From Erwinia sp. E602 (GTDB lineage: Bacteria; Pseudomonadota; Gammaproteobacteria; Enterobacterales; Enterobacteriaceae), in the NCBI RefSeq assembly GCF_018141005.1, contig NZ_CP046582.1:2480001-2544000 (forward strand): a stretch of DNA of 64,000 nucleotides, written 5' to 3'. Positions 28,220-37,460 of the stretch are shown piece by piece. The first letter of the stretch is position 1, and the number at the start of each line of letters is the position of its first letter. The translations under genes and the position numbers were made by a program. The notes under the pieces were generated by a model. That model was not told the origin of the DNA, searched no databases, and saw only the letters and a list, made by a program, of their open reading frames with translations.

Positions 28220-28918
28220 CTATTTTTGCCCGTAATATGCCTGGGCGCCGTGCTTACGCAACCAGTGTTTGTCCAGTAGCGCCTGATCCACCGGCGGCAG
28301 CTCCGGGGTTAGCTGACGGCTGAAAATGCCCATATAGGCTACCTCTTCCAGCACGACGGCGCTGTGCACTGCTTCTTCCGCGCTACGCCCCCAGGCGAAC
28401 GGCCCGTGCGAATTGACCAGTACCGCCGGTACCGCCAGCGGATCGATCTCGCGCTGCTGCAGCGTTTCAATAATCACCTGGCCGGTGTGCCATTCGTAGC
28501 GGTCGCTAATTTCGTCGGCGTACATCGCGCGCGTGCAGGGGATTGCGCCGTAAAAGTCATCGGCGTGGGTGGTGCCCCAGGCGGGGAGATCGCGGCCCGC
28601 CTGGGCCCAGATGGTGGCATGGCGTGAGTGGGTGTGGACAACTCCCCCTATCTGCGGCCAGGCAAGATAGAGCGCGCGATGGGTGTCGGTGTCGGACGAC
28701 GGCCGTTTGCTGCCTTCGACCACCTCGCCACTGCTGAGGCTGACCACCACCATATCGTCGGCCTGCATCTCTTCGTAGCTTACGCCGGACGGTTTAATCA
28801 CCACCAGCCCCTGCTCACGATCGATGGCGCTGACGTTGCCCCAGGTAAAAGTCACCAGGCCATAGCGCGGCAGCGCCAGGTTGGCCGCCAGTACCTGCTG
28901 TTTCAGTTGTTCCAGCAT
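28220..28918 (-). CDS. araD: L-ribulose-5-phosphate 4-epimerase
   Basis: Class II aldolase-family epimerase, 232 residues (E. coli AraD 231), interconverting L-ribulose-5-P and D-xylulose-5-P. Zinc ligand histidines lie in [14 protein letters not shown] and the product ends in HGPFAWG, EEVAYMG and [10 protein letters not shown], as in AraD. The start at 28918 ([17 protein letters not shown] upstream) is chosen; an upstream extension ([10 protein letters not shown]) lacks support. araB and araA are not adjacent, so its operon is elsewhere or it has another role (UlaF and SgbE are relatives). It precedes rpfF on the same strand with an AT-palindrome GATAAAAATTTTTATC between them. Confidence 0.9.
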   Translation of the reverse strand: MLEQLKQQVLAANLALPRYGLVTFTWGNVSAIDREQGLVVIKPSGVSYEEMQADDMVVVSLSSGEVVEGSKRPSSDTDTHRALYLAWPQIGGVVHTHSRHATIWAQAGRDLPAWGTTHADDFYGAIPCTRAMYADEISDRYEWHTGQVIIETLQQREIDPLAVPAVLVNSHGPFAWGRSAEEAVHSAVVLEEVAYMGIFSRQLTPELPPVDQALLDKHWLRKHGAQAYYGQK

Positions 28919-29085
28919 AATCTCGTCTCCCGATGCATGTCGGAATATTGTCATGCCAGCGCGGCCGGGACGGTATGGAAGCATTGGCTGAATAGCGGGC
29001 AGTTTCTGACTGAGGCAGGAGAAGTGTGTACAGAGATGTCTAAAAATTAGGAATTTTCACCTGAGCGTATAATCAGTAAACCCTT

Positions 29086-29094
29086 CTATACTTA
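29086..29094 (+). promoter_or_regulatory. Sigma-S type -10 element of osmB
   Basis: CTATACTTA fits the extended -10 preferred by sigma-S (KCTAYACTTA). It lies 52 nt upstream of the osmB start. A second TATAAT at 29068-29073 is nearby. E. coli osmB has sigma-S and Rcs-controlled promoters. Confidence 0.65.
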
Positions 29095-29145
29095 GAGGGT
29101 ATCCAGACAATTAACGCTATCTGGTCGACGAAAATCAGGAGAATA

Positions 29146-29364
29146 ATGATGTCAACTACTGCAAAACGCGTTACCGCCGCCGTATTGGCTGCAACTTTAG
29201 TCCTTTCACTCAGCGCCTGTTCAAACATGTCGAAACGCGATCGTAACACCGCCATTGGTGCCGGCGCCGGTGCTATCGGCGGCTCAATTCTGACCAACGG
29301 CAGCGGCCTTGGCACCCTCGGCGGCGCGGCCGTCGGCGGTATAATCGGCCACCAGGTCGATTAA
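29146..29364 (+). CDS. osmB: Osmotically inducible lipoprotein OsmB
   Basis: 72-residue lipoprotein as in E. coli. The lipoprotein signal ends in LSAC (lipidated Cys25). The mature part is the glycine-zipper module RDRNTAIGAGAGAIGGSIL...GGAAVGGIIGHQVD, typical of OsmB. Induced by osmotic and stationary-phase stress in E. coli. The next gene, yciH, is convergent and shares a terminator. Confidence 0.96.
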   Translation: MMSTTAKRVTAAVLAATLVLSLSACSNMSKRDRNTAIGAGAGAIGGSILTNGSGLGTLGGAAVGGIIGHQVD

Positions 29365-29411
29365 GCTGACGACGGTATAGCCGGCAGGCTGCCTGCAGCA
29401 GCGCTTAGCAA

Positions 29412-29437
29412 AAAGGCCACGATCGCTCGTGGCCTTT
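29412..29437. terminator. Bidirectional terminator osmB/yciH
   Basis: AAAGGCCACGA-TCGC-TCGTGGCCTTT, an 11-bp stem with A-run before and T-run after, so it can end both convergent transcripts. Confidence 0.9.
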
Positions 29438-29440
29438 CCC

Positions 29441-29767
29441 TTATCCGCCGGCCAGTTTGACCCTGTGCCCTTTGGCCTCCAGCAGCGTTTTCAGCAGGTC
29501 GCGCTGGTCGCCCTGAATCTCAATCACGCCATCCTTGAGCGCGCCACCACAGCCGCACTTTTTTTTCAGCTCGGCGGTCAGCTTGCTCAGCTCGGCGTCG
29601 TCCGCGTCGATACCGCTAATCAGGCACACGCCCTTGCCCTTTCGCCCGCTGGTCTGGCGCGCAATACGTACGATACCATCGCCCTTCGGGCGCACCGCTA
29701 CCGCTTTCGGCTCGTCAATACGTCCGCCGGCCGTCGAGTAGACCAGGCGGCTGTTGTTATCGGCCAT
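29441..29767 (-). CDS. yciH: SUI1/eIF1-family translation factor YciH
   Basis: 108 residues as in E. coli; contains the SUI1 domain (about 30-105) with GRKGKGVCLISG and the cysteine pair KKCGCGG. Stress-related inhibitor of translation initiation by homology; the role is not firmly defined. ATG overlaps the pyrF stop by 1 nt (TAATG), so the two are coupled. Confidence 0.95.
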   Translation of the reverse strand: MADNNSRLVYSTAGGRIDEPKAVAVRPKGDGIVRIARQTSGRKGKGVCLISGIDADDAELSKLTAELKKKCGCGGALKDGVIEIQGDQRDLLKTLLEAKGHRVKLAGG

Positions 29768-30483
29768 TACGCCTCCTGCAGTGAGCTGAGAATCGCGGCA
29801 AGCGTAGCGGCCGGATCGGCAGACTGGGTAATCGGACGCCCGATCACCATATAGTCAACGCCGGCCTGCTGCGCCTGCTCAGGCGTCATGATGCGGCGCT
29901 GATCGCCGGCATCGCTACCCGCCGGGCGAATACCCGGCGTTACCAGCCTGAAGTCCTGGCCAATGTGCTGTTTAAAACGCACCGCTTCGTGTGCGGAACA
30001 GACCACACCGTCGAGGCCACACTGGCGGGTCAGCCGCGCCAGCCGTTCCGCCTGCTCTGCCGGGGTCAGGGTAATGCCCAGCCCGCGCAGGTCTTCAGCG
30101 TCCATGCTGGTGAGTACCGTCACGGCGATCAGCAACGGCGCATCGTTGCCAAACGGCACCAGCGCTTCGCGCGCCGCGCTCATCATCCGCGCCCCACCGC
30201 TGGCGTGAACGTTGACCATCCATACGCCGAGATCGGCCGCTGCCGCCACCGCGTGGGCGGTGGTGTTGGGAATATCGTGGAATTTCAGATCGAGAAACAC
30301 CTCGAAGCCGCGCTGCTGCAGGTCACGGACGATCTGCGGCCCGAACAGCGTGAACATCTCTTTGCCCACCTTCAGACGGCAGCTGCCGGGTTCAATCTGG
30401 TCGACAAACGCCAGCGCGCGATCGCGATCGGCGTAATCTAAAGCGACCACAATCGGTGAACCGCTAACCTGAATGTCTTGCAT
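29767..30483 (-). CDS. pyrF: Orotidine-5'-phosphate decarboxylase
   Basis: Last step of UMP synthesis, converting OMP to UMP in the cytoplasm. 238 residues (E. coli 245). The active-site charge network [10 protein letters not shown] (Asp-Lys-His-Asp) is intact, and the phosphate-gripper segment [13 protein letters not shown] follows near 190. The start at 30483 (MQDIQVSGS) has AGGAGA upstream; a longer frame (276 codons) runs into the intergenic region. It follows lapB after 207 nt and is coupled to yciH. Confidence 0.97.
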   Translation of the reverse strand: MQDIQVSGSPIVVALDYADRDRALAFVDQIEPGSCRLKVGKEMFTLFGPQIVRDLQQRGFEVFLDLKFHDIPNTTAHAVAAAADLGVWMVNVHASGGARMMSAAREALVPFGNDAPLLIAVTVLTSMDAEDLRGLGITLTPAEQAERLARLTRQCGLDGVVCSAHEAVRFKQHIGQDFRLVTPGIRPAGSDAGDQRRIMTPEQAQQAGVDYMVIGRPITQSADPAATLAAILSSLQEA

Positions 30484-30690
30484 GGAACTCTCCTGGTGGG
30501 TGGCAAACGGCTGGCATTCTACCTGTGTCAGGAGGAAATTCACAGGCAAGGTATTGAGAAAATGGCCCGCGCTGTAAAAAACTCCCTCGCCCTGCATGAC
30601 CGCGCTGCACCGGCGTTACTGCAACCCTGTCGGGAGAGGGATAAAAAGTATGTTGTAACTAATTGACGATACCGGTTTAATCGCCCCCGG

Positions 30691-31860
30691 TTACTGGCCG
30701 TCGAGGCCACGGATCGGTTTAACCGAAGACCAGGTGCGGCATGACGGGCAGTGCCAGTAGAGCGCATGGGCGGTGAAACCACACTTGTGGCAGCGGTAGC
30801 GCGGCTTGGTGCGGATCTGCTCGCCAACCATATCGCGCAGCACCATCAGGCTCTCTTTCGCTCGGCCCGCTTCGGCCTCCTGCAGGTTAAAGTCCATCAG
30901 GCGATGGAAAACGCGCATGGTAGGATGACGCTGCAGCTGGCGGGTAATATAGGTTTGCGCCACCTCGGCCCCTTCATCGCGATCGAGGATCGCCGCCAGG
31001 TGCAGCTCCGCCGCCGCGCCGGTGTTCTCTTCCACGCAGCGCTGCAGATAGTCGCGCCACGCCTGCGGCTGGTTGAGGTGCTGATAGCAGGTTTCCAGCA
31101 TATCGAGTGTTTCACTGACCAGCTCGTGATCCTGTTCGATCACCCGCTGCAGATGGCTGACCGCGCGGGCGTACTCCCCTTTCGCCAGCTGAATGCGCCC
31201 CATCATAATCGATACGCGGGCGCTGTTGCGGTCCGCGGACTCACCCCGTTTCAGCAGGCTCATTGCCCGGTCGAGATCGTCGCTGCCCATCGCCTGCAGC
31301 GCCAGCTCGCAGTAGAAGTGGGCGATCTCCATCTTCTGCCGCTCTTTGCCCAGCTTAACCAGCCGCTCCGCCACCTCAATGGCGTTGGTCCAGTCGCTGG
31401 TCGCCTGGTGGATCAGCAGCAGCTGCTGCAGCGCGCTGACGCGGAAGTCGGTTTCATCCACCAGCTGGCCAAACATCTGTTCGGCGCGGTCGTAGAAGCC
31501 GGCGGCCATATAGTCGCGCCCCAGCTGCTGGATCGCCAGCAGGCGCTGGTCGTAGGTCAGCGACGCGCTCTCCATCAGCGCCTGGTGAATGCGGATCGCG
31601 CGGTCGACTTCGCCGCGCGAACGGAACAGGTTGCCCAGCGTCAGGTGCGCTTCCACGGCCCCGCTGTCCTCTTTCAGCATCTCAAGGAACAGGTCAACCG
31701 CTTTGTCCTGTTGATTGGAAAGCAGGAAGTTAACCCCGGCTACGTAATCCCGTGACAGGCGGCTGGCCTCCTGTTGCTTATCCTGTTGCGCGCTGCGCCG
31801 GCCCATATACCAGCCGTAGGCGGCAGCGACGGGCAGCAACAGAAACAGCAGTTCCAACAT
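30691..31860 (-). CDS. lapB: LPS assembly regulator LapB
   Basis: Essential inner-membrane protein that controls LpxC proteolysis by FtsH and thereby LPS synthesis. 389 residues as in E. coli. An N-terminal helix (about 1-20) anchors it; TPR repeats fill the middle (from about 40 to 340); the C-terminus has a rubredoxin-like metal site CHKCG...CPSC. It starts 6 nt after the lapA stop, same strand. Confidence 0.97.
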   Translation of the reverse strand: MLELLFLLLPVAAAYGWYMGRRSAQQDKQQEASRLSRDYVAGVNFLLSNQQDKAVDLFLEMLKEDSGAVEAHLTLGNLFRSRGEVDRAIRIHQALMESASLTYDQRLLAIQQLGRDYMAAGFYDRAEQMFGQLVDETDFRVSALQQLLLIHQATSDWTNAIEVAERLVKLGKERQKMEIAHFYCELALQAMGSDDLDRAMSLLKRGESADRNSARVSIMMGRIQLAKGEYARAVSHLQRVIEQDHELVSETLDMLETCYQHLNQPQAWRDYLQRCVEENTGAAAELHLAAILDRDEGAEVAQTYITRQLQRHPTMRVFHRLMDFNLQEAEAGRAKESLMVLRDMVGEQIRTKPRYRCHKCGFTAHALYWHCPSCRTWSSVKPIRGLDGQ

Positions 31861-31866
31861 AAAGTA

Positions 31867-32175
31867 TTATTCCCTGACTGCCGCAGGCTGGGCGCTGGCC
31901 GCAGTGGTATCGCTCTGCCCCAGCTGCTGCTGCAGACGTTTCAGCTTACGCTGGCTGTTGGCCAGCGACAGGCGCAGCCGCAGCCAGAACAGCCCGCAGA
32001 TAGCCCAGCCAAGTATAAATCCGCTGGCAAACAGGGTTGCCAGCAGCGTTGAAATACGGAACTCGCCCTGCGCCAGCAGGTAGTTAAAGTTCACCACCTG
32101 GTCGTTGTGCGCGCCGAGGGTGACAGAAACGACGAATATCGCCAGCACAACCAAAAAAATCAGCAAATATTTCAC
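31867..32175 (-). CDS. lapA: LPS assembly protein LapA
   Basis: Small inner-membrane protein (102 residues; E. coli 102) with two transmembrane helices (about 3-22 and 45-66) and a charged coiled tail, working with LapB. Start is GTG (complement 32173-32175); an ATG start would lose the first helix. Its leader contains a very stable hairpin and a sigma-32-like promoter. In E. coli lapAB is heat-shock induced. Confidence 0.94.
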   Translation of the reverse strand: MKYLLIFLVVLAIFVVSVTLGAHNDQVVNFNYLLAQGEFRISTLLATLFASGFILGWAICGLFWLRLRLSLANSQRKLKRLQQQLGQSDTTAASAQPAAVRE

Positions 32176-32247
32176 AGTGCATCCCGTTATCTGGAGTTAA
32201 CCAGATGAATTATGCCAAAAAAATCGCCCCGATGCTTGCTTAGATGC

Positions 32248-32316
32248 AGCGGATGCGGCCGCCACGGACGCTGCACGCGATCCCCCTGCGGCGGTTCCGC
32301 GCGTCCCGCATCCGCT
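32248..32316 (-). other. Large stem-loop in the lapA leader
   Basis: AGCGGATGCGG (32248-32258) and CCGCATCCGCT (32306-32316) form a perfect 11-bp outer stem; inside, CCGCC (32259-32263) and GGCGG (32290-32294) also pair. The structure starts about where transcription from the predicted heat-shock promoter would begin. Farther down, GGGGCGATTTTTTT recalls a weak terminator. Possible attenuator or RNA-stability element. Confidence 0.5.
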
Positions 32317-32319
32317 AAG

Positions 32320-32346
32320 AAATGGGGGCAGCTCGTCAGTTTACAA
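32320..32346 (-). promoter_or_regulatory. Possible sigma-32 promoter of lapAB
   Basis: On the minus strand TTGTAAA followed 13 nt later by CCCCATTT resembles the sigma-32 pattern CTTGAAA-N13-15-CCCCATNT. It overlaps the 3' end of pgpB. E. coli lapAB is a heat-shock operon. Confidence 0.5.
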
Positions 32347-32349
32347 TCA

Positions 32350-33114
32350 TTAAGGCTGATTTTCCCGTTCGGCTATCTCCTGCTGCTCCTGCAGCGGCAC
32401 GCCGAGCGGGCCGCAGAAGCGCTGCGCCAGCCAGGTGGCGAGGCTGACAAACAGCCAGCTGAACAGGGTGGCAACGATCAGGTCACGCGGCCAGTGCATG
32501 CCGAGCGCCAGCCGGCTGCCCATCACCAGCGACGCCCACACCAGCAGCACGATGATGGTCACGTAGCGCCGGCGCGGCCACAGCAGGCCAACGCCGAGCA
32601 GCGCCCAGCTGGCCGCAAACATCGTATGACCGGACGGGAAGGCAAAACCGGTTTCAAACGCCCAGTGGCGCTTCAGCCAGCCGGGGAGCTGCTTATCTTC
32701 CGCTACCGCCTCGCTGACCAGTTGGCTGCGCTGCTTTCGGTGCTGCTGGTAAAAGGTCTCCGGGTTAACGCCGCGCTGCTGCTCCAGCCACAGCACGTAG
32801 GGGCGCGGCTCCCTCACCTGCTCTTTAATCACCCCTTTGGTGTACTGCCCGATCAGGATCGCGCCGACGATAATCGCCAGCAGAAACACCGCCGGTTTCA
32901 GGCGAAAGCGCAGGCACCAGAGAAACCAGCCGCAGAGGATGGCACTGGTCAGCGTGCCCCACGGCCGGGTCACCGTTTCGGTAAACCAGAACAGAATCTG
33001 ATGCCCCAGCCCCATCTCCACCGGCTGCCAGCGCCAGCCCGATACCATTACCGCCAGCGGCAACAGCAGCAACAGCAGCGCCCCCAGCGTGGTACGTTTC
33101 AGAATATCCTTCAT
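32350..33114 (-). CDS. pgpB: Phosphatidylglycerophosphatase/undecaprenyl-PP phosphatase PgpB
   Basis: PAP2-family membrane phosphatase, 254 residues as in E. coli. The three signature segments are present: KEQVREPRPY near 135, SGHTMFA near 185 (catalytic His) and SRLALGMHWPRDLIVA near 230 (second catalytic His). Several membrane helices. It dephosphorylates phosphatidylglycerol-P, undecaprenyl-PP and other lipid phosphates at the inner membrane. Divergent from ribA. Confidence 0.96.
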   Translation of the reverse strand: MKDILKRTTLGALLLLLLPLAVMVSGWRWQPVEMGLGHQILFWFTETVTRPWGTLTSAILCGWFLWCLRFRLKPAVFLLAIIVGAILIGQYTKGVIKEQVREPRPYVLWLEQQRGVNPETFYQQHRKQRSQLVSEAVAEDKQLPGWLKRHWAFETGFAFPSGHTMFAASWALLGVGLLWPRRRYVTIIVLLVWASLVMGSRLALGMHWPRDLIVATLFSWLFVSLATWLAQRFCGPLGVPLQEQQEIAERENQP

Positions 33115-33275
33115 CTACTCTCCCTGGTCCGTTCAAATCACGTCAGTCACTAACAATAGGATAAAAAATAATAACCTGGAGCCTGGCGATGCGCTTATTG
33201 TACGGTATCGCAGCAATCGCTCTAAGCTGTTAACCCTCGCGAGACGGGTTGTGGCAAAATAGCGGGTATTGTACC

Positions 33276-33319
33276 GGTCAGCAAGCTGACCCTGCCGCTT
33301 TCGCCGCGCGAAAGTGGCA
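33276..33319 (+). other. Tandem hairpins in ribA leader
   Basis: GGTCAGCAAGCTGACC (33276-33291, 7-2-7 palindrome) is followed by a 12-bp stem TGCCGCTTTCGC/GCGAAAGTGGCA (33293-33319). The FMN riboswitch belongs to ribB in enterobacteria and is not recognisable here. They end 24 nt before the ribA start, so they could be a leader structure or operators. Confidence 0.5.
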
Positions 33320-33343
33320 GTATCTGACGTTTACGGAGAACGC

Positions 33344-33937
33344 ATGCAGCTTAAACGAGTGGCGGAAGCCAATCTGCCCACCCCCTGGGGTGATTTCCTG
33401 ATGGTGGGGTTTGAAGAGGTGGCCACCGGGCACGACCACGTGGCGCTGGTGTATGGCGACGTCTCGGACCATGAGCCGGTCCTGTCCCGCATCCACTCTG
33501 AGTGCCTGACCGGCGACGCGCTGTTCAGCCTGCGCTGCGACTGCGGCTTTCAGCTGGAAGCGGCGCTGAGCCAGATCGCGGAACAGGGGCGCGGGATTTT
33601 GCTCTATCACCGCCAGGAGGGGCGTAATATTGGCCTGCTGAATAAAATCCGCGCCTATGCGCTGCAGGATCAGGGCTACGACACCGTAGAAGCCAACCAC
33701 CAGCTGGGTTTTGCCGCCGACGAACGTGATTTTACGCTGTGCGCCGATATGTATAAGCTGCTGGGCGTCAACGAAGTTCGCCTGCTGACCAATAACCCGC
33801 GTAAAGTCGAAATCCTCAGCGAGGCCGGCATCAATATCGTTGAACGGGTACCGCTTATCGTCGGCCGCAACCCGAGCAATACCCATTACCTGGATACCAA
33901 AGCCGCCAAAATGGGCCACCTGTTGTCTAAAGGCTAA
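33344..33937 (+). CDS. ribA: GTP cyclohydrolase II
   Basis: First step of riboflavin synthesis, GTP to 2,5-diamino-6-ribosylamino-pyrimidinone phosphate. 197 residues (E. coli 196). Zinc-binding cysteines lie in [18 protein letters not shown], followed by [11 protein letters not shown] (GTP binding). Start at 33344 ([11 protein letters not shown]) has GGAGAACGC upstream; an earlier ATG at 33314 is out of line with the family. Convergent with acnA. Confidence 0.97.
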   Translation: MQLKRVAEANLPTPWGDFLMVGFEEVATGHDHVALVYGDVSDHEPVLSRIHSECLTGDALFSLRCDCGFQLEAALSQIAEQGRGILLYHRQEGRNIGLLNKIRAYALQDQGYDTVEANHQLGFAADERDFTLCADMYKLLGVNEVRLLTNNPRKVEILSEAGINIVERVPLIVGRNPSNTHYLDTKAAKMGHLLSKG

Positions 33938-33946
33938 CCACCGCAG

Positions 33947-33970
33947 CGGGCAAGGGGTCTCCCTTGCCCG
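33947..33970. terminator. Hairpin between ribA and acnA
   Basis: Perfect 10-bp stem CGGGCAAGGG/CCCTTGCCCG with loop GTCT between the convergent genes. No clear T-tract, so strength is uncertain. Confidence 0.65.
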
Positions 33971-33986
33971 ATCCCTGCTCTGCCCC

Positions 33987-36668
33987 TCAGTCGTTCAGCA
34001 TATTGCGGATCACGTAGTGCAGAATGCCGTCATTCTGGTAGTAGGTCAGTTCGTTGCCGGTATCGATGCGGCAGCGGGTCTCCAGCACCTGCTTACTGCC
34101 ATCGTTGCGCGTTAACGTCACCCTCACCGTTCCCCCCGGCCGCAGCTGGTCCAGGTTGCTGATGTCGATCTGCTCGTCACCGGTCAGTCCCAGGGTTTTG
34201 CGCGTTTCACCCTGCGGGAACTCCAGCGGCAGAATGCCCATACCGATCAGGTTTGAACGGTGGATGCGTTCGAAGGACTCGGCAATCACCACCCTTACCC
34301 CCTGCAGACGTGGCCCTTTTGCCGCCCAGTCGCGGCTGGAGCCGGAGCCGTACTCTTTACCGGCAATCACCGCCAGCGGCACTCCTGCCTGCTGGTAGCG
34401 CATCGCCGCGTCATAAATCGCCATCTGCTCATTGCCCGGTAGGTAACGGGTGATGCCACCCTCTACCCCCGGCACCATTTCGTTGCGGATGCGGATATTG
34501 GCAAAGGTGCCGCGCATCATCACCTCGTGGTTGCCGCGACGCGAGCCGTAGGAGTTAAAGTCGGTTCGCTCCACGCCGCGCTCCAGCAGATAGCGCCCGG
34601 CCGGGCTGTCGGCCTTTATGCTGCCGGCGGGCGAAATATGGTCAGTGGTGACCGAGTCGCCAAGCATCGCCAGAATGCGCGCGCCGTGGATATCGCTGAC
34701 CGGTTCCGGTTCGCGCTGCATGGTGTCGAAGAACGGCGACAGGCGGATGTAGGTGGAGTCCTGATCCCAGCCGTAGGTGGCAGCCTCGCTGACGTCTATC
34801 TGCTGCCACTCCGGCGTGCCGGCAAACACCGCCGCATACTCTTTGTGGAACATATCGGTGGAGACCTGCTGCACCGCTGCGGCGATCTCCTCCGGCGACG
34901 GCCAGATATCACGCAGATATACCGGCCCACTGGCGTTAAAGCCCAGCGGTTCGGTCTGCAGGTTAAGCGTCATGTTGCCGGCCAGCGCATAGGCCACCAC
35001 CAGCGGCGGCGAGGCCAGCCAGTTAGTTTTGATTAACGGATGGATGCGCCCCTCAAAGTTACGATTGCCGGAGAGCACCGCGCCGACGGTCAGGTCGCCC
35101 TGCTTAATCGCCGTTTCAATGGCGTCCGGCAGCGGCCCGGAGTTGCCGATGCAGGTGGTACAGCCGTAACCCACCAGGTTAAAGCCCAGCGCATCAAGGC
35201 TGGCGGTCAGCCCGGCTTTATCCAGATAGTCAGAGACCACTTTGGAACCCGGCGCCAGCGACGCTTTCACCCAGGGTTTCGGCCGCAGGCCGGCCGCTAC
35301 GGCTTTTTGCGCCAGCAGGCCGGCGGCCATCAGCACGCTGGGGTTGGAGGTATTGGTACAGGAGGTGATCGCCGCGATGACCACCGCGCCGTCATCAAGC
35401 GCGGTCTGCTGACCGCTCTTCTCGTCCAGGTAGCTGACCGCCCGCCCGTCTTTCTGCGCGTGGTTGACCTCCAGCTCGTGACTGGCCTTAAACGCCGCCG
35501 GTACGTCGCCCAGCGCCACGCGATCCTGCGGGCGTTTCGGCCCGGCGAGGCTTGACTCCACCCCCGACATGTCCAGCGCCAGGGTGCTGGTGAACACCGG
35601 CTCATCGCCGGGTTCGCGCCACAGGCCCTGAGCCTTAGCGTAAGCTTCCACCAGCGCCACCTGCTGCGCGCTGCGCCCGGTAAGGGTCATGTAGCCCAGC
35701 GTCACCGCATCAATCGGGAAGAATCCGCAGGTGGCGCCATATTCCGGGGCCATATTGGCGATGGTGGCGCGGTCAGCCAGCGGCAGGTCGTCGAGGCCGT
35801 CGCCGTAGAACTCAACAAATTTGCCGACCACGCCGTGCTTACGCAGCATCTGGGTGACGGTCAGCACCAGGTCGGTGGCGGTGATTCCCGGTTTCAGCTT
35901 GCCGCTGAGCTTAAAGCCGACGACGTCGGGGATCAGCATCGATACCGGCTGTCCGAGCATCGCCGCTTCCGCCTCAATCCCGCCCACGCCCCAGCCGAGC
36001 ACCCCCAGCGCGTTGATCATGGTGGTGTGAGAGTCGGTGCCAACCAGCGTATCGGGGTAAGCCACCTCTTCGCCCTGCTGCTCTTCGTGCCACACCGCCT
36101 GCCCGAGATACTCCAGGTTCACCTGATGGCAGATGCCGGTGCCGGGCGGCACCACGCTGAACCGGTTAAAAGCCTTCTGCCCCCAGCGCAGGAAGACATA
36201 GCGCTCATGGTTGCGCTCCATCTCCAGCCGTACGTTCTCATCAAAAGCCGCGTCGCTGCCGAAGCGGTCTACCGTTACCGAATGGTCGATCACCAGATCG
36301 ACCGGCGACAGCGGGTTAACCTTCGCCACGTCGCCGCCGAGGCGTTTCACCGCCTCACGCATTGCGGCCAGGTCGACCACCGCCGGCACGCCGGTAAAGT
36401 CCTGCATAAGCACCCGCGCCGGGCGATAGGCGATTTCACGATCGGCGTGGGCCGTCTGCAGCCAGCCGGCCAGCGCGCGGATATCTTCATCGGTGACCGA
36501 GTCATCATCCTGCCAGCGCAGCAGGTTTTCCAGCAGCACCTTCATCGATTTCGGCAGGCGGGAAATATCCCCCAGTTCAGCCGCCACACGGGCCAGGCTG
36601 AAAAAACGATAGTGCTGTTGCTGTACTGCCAGCGTGTCCTGGCTTAATTCTCGTAGGGTCTGCGACAT
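33987..36668 (-). CDS. acnA: Aconitate hydratase A
   Basis: Iron-sulfur aconitase isomerising citrate and isocitrate; stable under oxidative stress and iron limitation. 893 residues (E. coli 891). Cluster-binding cysteines are in [10 protein letters not shown] and CTTCIGNSG; the C-terminal swivel domain ends with [11 protein letters not shown]. The start at 36668 (MSQTLREL) has GGAGGAG upstream; a longer frame begins MNCMRQ without support. It is part of the RyhB regulon in E. coli, worth noting since ryhB is in this window. Confidence 0.97.
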   Translation of the reverse strand: MSQTLRELSQDTLAVQQQHYRFFSLARVAAELGDISRLPKSMKVLLENLLRWQDDDSVTDEDIRALAGWLQTAHADREIAYRPARVLMQDFTGVPAVVDLAAMREAVKRLGGDVAKVNPLSPVDLVIDHSVTVDRFGSDAAFDENVRLEMERNHERYVFLRWGQKAFNRFSVVPPGTGICHQVNLEYLGQAVWHEEQQGEEVAYPDTLVGTDSHTTMINALGVLGWGVGGIEAEAAMLGQPVSMLIPDVVGFKLSGKLKPGITATDLVLTVTQMLRKHGVVGKFVEFYGDGLDDLPLADRATIANMAPEYGATCGFFPIDAVTLGYMTLTGRSAQQVALVEAYAKAQGLWREPGDEPVFTSTLALDMSGVESSLAGPKRPQDRVALGDVPAAFKASHELEVNHAQKDGRAVSYLDEKSGQQTALDDGAVVIAAITSCTNTSNPSVLMAAGLLAQKAVAAGLRPKPWVKASLAPGSKVVSDYLDKAGLTASLDALGFNLVGYGCTTCIGNSGPLPDAIETAIKQGDLTVGAVLSGNRNFEGRIHPLIKTNWLASPPLVVAYALAGNMTLNLQTEPLGFNASGPVYLRDIWPSPEEIAAAVQQVSTDMFHKEYAAVFAGTPEWQQIDVSEAATYGWDQDSTYIRLSPFFDTMQREPEPVSDIHGARILAMLGDSVTTDHISPAGSIKADSPAGRYLLERGVERTDFNSYGSRRGNHEVMMRGTFANIRIRNEMVPGVEGGITRYLPGNEQMAIYDAAMRYQQAGVPLAVIAGKEYGSGSSRDWAAKGPRLQGVRVVIAESFERIHRSNLIGMGILPLEFPQGETRKTLGLTGDEQIDISNLDQLRPGGTVRVTLTRNDGSKQVLETRCRIDTGNELTYYQNDGILHYVIRNMLND

Positions 36669-36785
36669 GGCTCCTCCGTTTTGACGCATGCAGTTCATAC
36701 CCTGACAAACTACAGGGCTGATATAAACATAGTACAGAATGGAGGTAAGATTTTGATAACATGAGGTGTGAGCACAGGCGGATAC

Positions 36786-36815
36786 AAAAACGCCCCGTCG
36801 GCTGGCGACAGGGCG
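36786..36815 (-). terminator. Intrinsic terminator of the small-protein unit
   Basis: On the minus strand CGCCCTGTCG-CCAGC-CGACGGGGCG, a 10-bp stem with one G-T pair, is followed by TTTTT. It ends transcription 40 nt after the 29-codon gene and upstream of acnA. Confidence 0.88.
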
Positions 36816-36854
36816 TGATGAGAATAAGGTAAGAAAAAATAGATTATGGTGTGT

Positions 36855-36944
36855 TTACAGTGACATACCCAGCCACACCACGCCGCTCCAGAACAAAGTG
36901 CAGAAGGTCAGCACCCCTAACCACGTCAATTGCGTAATATTCAC
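36855..36944 (-). CDS. 29-residue single-helix membrane protein
   Basis: GTG start (complement 36942-36944) preceded by GCGAGGG at 5 nt spacing. The product is M/V-NITQLTWLGVLTFCTLFW SGVVWLGMSL, essentially one transmembrane helix with no charged residue. A strong terminator follows 40 nt later, which supports translation of a real unit. E. coli has similar very small membrane proteins (YmiA group) near acnA; I cannot fix the orthologue. It is too short for routine annotation. Confidence 0.65.
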   Translation of the reverse strand: MNITQLTWLGVLTFCTLFWSGVVWLGMSL

Positions 36945-37134
36945 AGAAACCCTCGCTAACAAAACAGGTATTAATCGCAGCTGCCCTTTTAAAGCATTCT
37001 GACCGCTGCGCGATTATCGGGTTTCAGACACACTGATTGAGATCAGTCCCGGTATAAATATCAGTAACGAAAAATAAGGCTTTTTTTATAATAATAACCG
37101 TTGCGGCGTTATTAATCTGACCCGCCTGCCCGGC

Positions 37135-37320
37135 TCAATCCATTTCCAGCATTGACTCAATAAAACGATGCTGAGACTCGTTAAACATCCAACCTTCCAG
37201 TATCGCCTGCTCAGTCTTAGTATCGGCAGCCATTGTCGATTCTTTAACCTTTTTTTCCGTTTCTTTTCGCAGCTGACCGGCAAGCTCTGGTGTGCAACGG
37301 TTCAACTCATCAACCGCCAT
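37135..37320 (-). CDS. Small hydrophilic protein (possible YciX)
   Basis: 61 residues, highly charged, no membrane segment (MAVDELNRCTPELAGQLR..., ending FIESMLEMD). It overlaps the end of ymiA by 19 nt and is in the same direction, so translation may be coupled. In E. coli the ymiA neighbour is called yciX; the match is by position and not by recognised sequence. An internal ATG at 37233 gives a shorter product but has no ribosome site. Confidence 0.5.
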   Translation of the reverse strand: MAVDELNRCTPELAGQLRKETEKKVKESTMAADTKTEQAILEGWMFNESQHRFIESMLEMD

Positions 37321-37460
37321 ACCACCAGCGCAACCATCAGCCAGAACAGCGATGAACCGGCAAACACCGCCAGCCAGGCCTTACGTTTAAGATCGCTCGA
37401 TCCTTCGGCGTCAGCGGCATCCTCTGCAAACTCTGCATGTACAGACAGTCTTGTAGCCAT
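37302..37460 (-). CDS. ymiA: Small membrane protein YmiA
   Basis: 52 residues, start at 37460 with CAGGAG at 7 nt. An acidic N-terminus is followed by DLKRKAWLAVFAGSSLFWLM and a transmembrane helix ending VALVVWRLMS, nearly the same as E. coli YmiA (RKAWLAVFLGSALFW...). Function unknown. It lies between acnA and cysB as in E. coli and may share a transcript with the two following small genes. Confidence 0.85.
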   Translation of the reverse strand: MATRLSVHAEFAEDAADAEGSSDLKRKAWLAVFAGSSLFWLMVALVVWRLMS

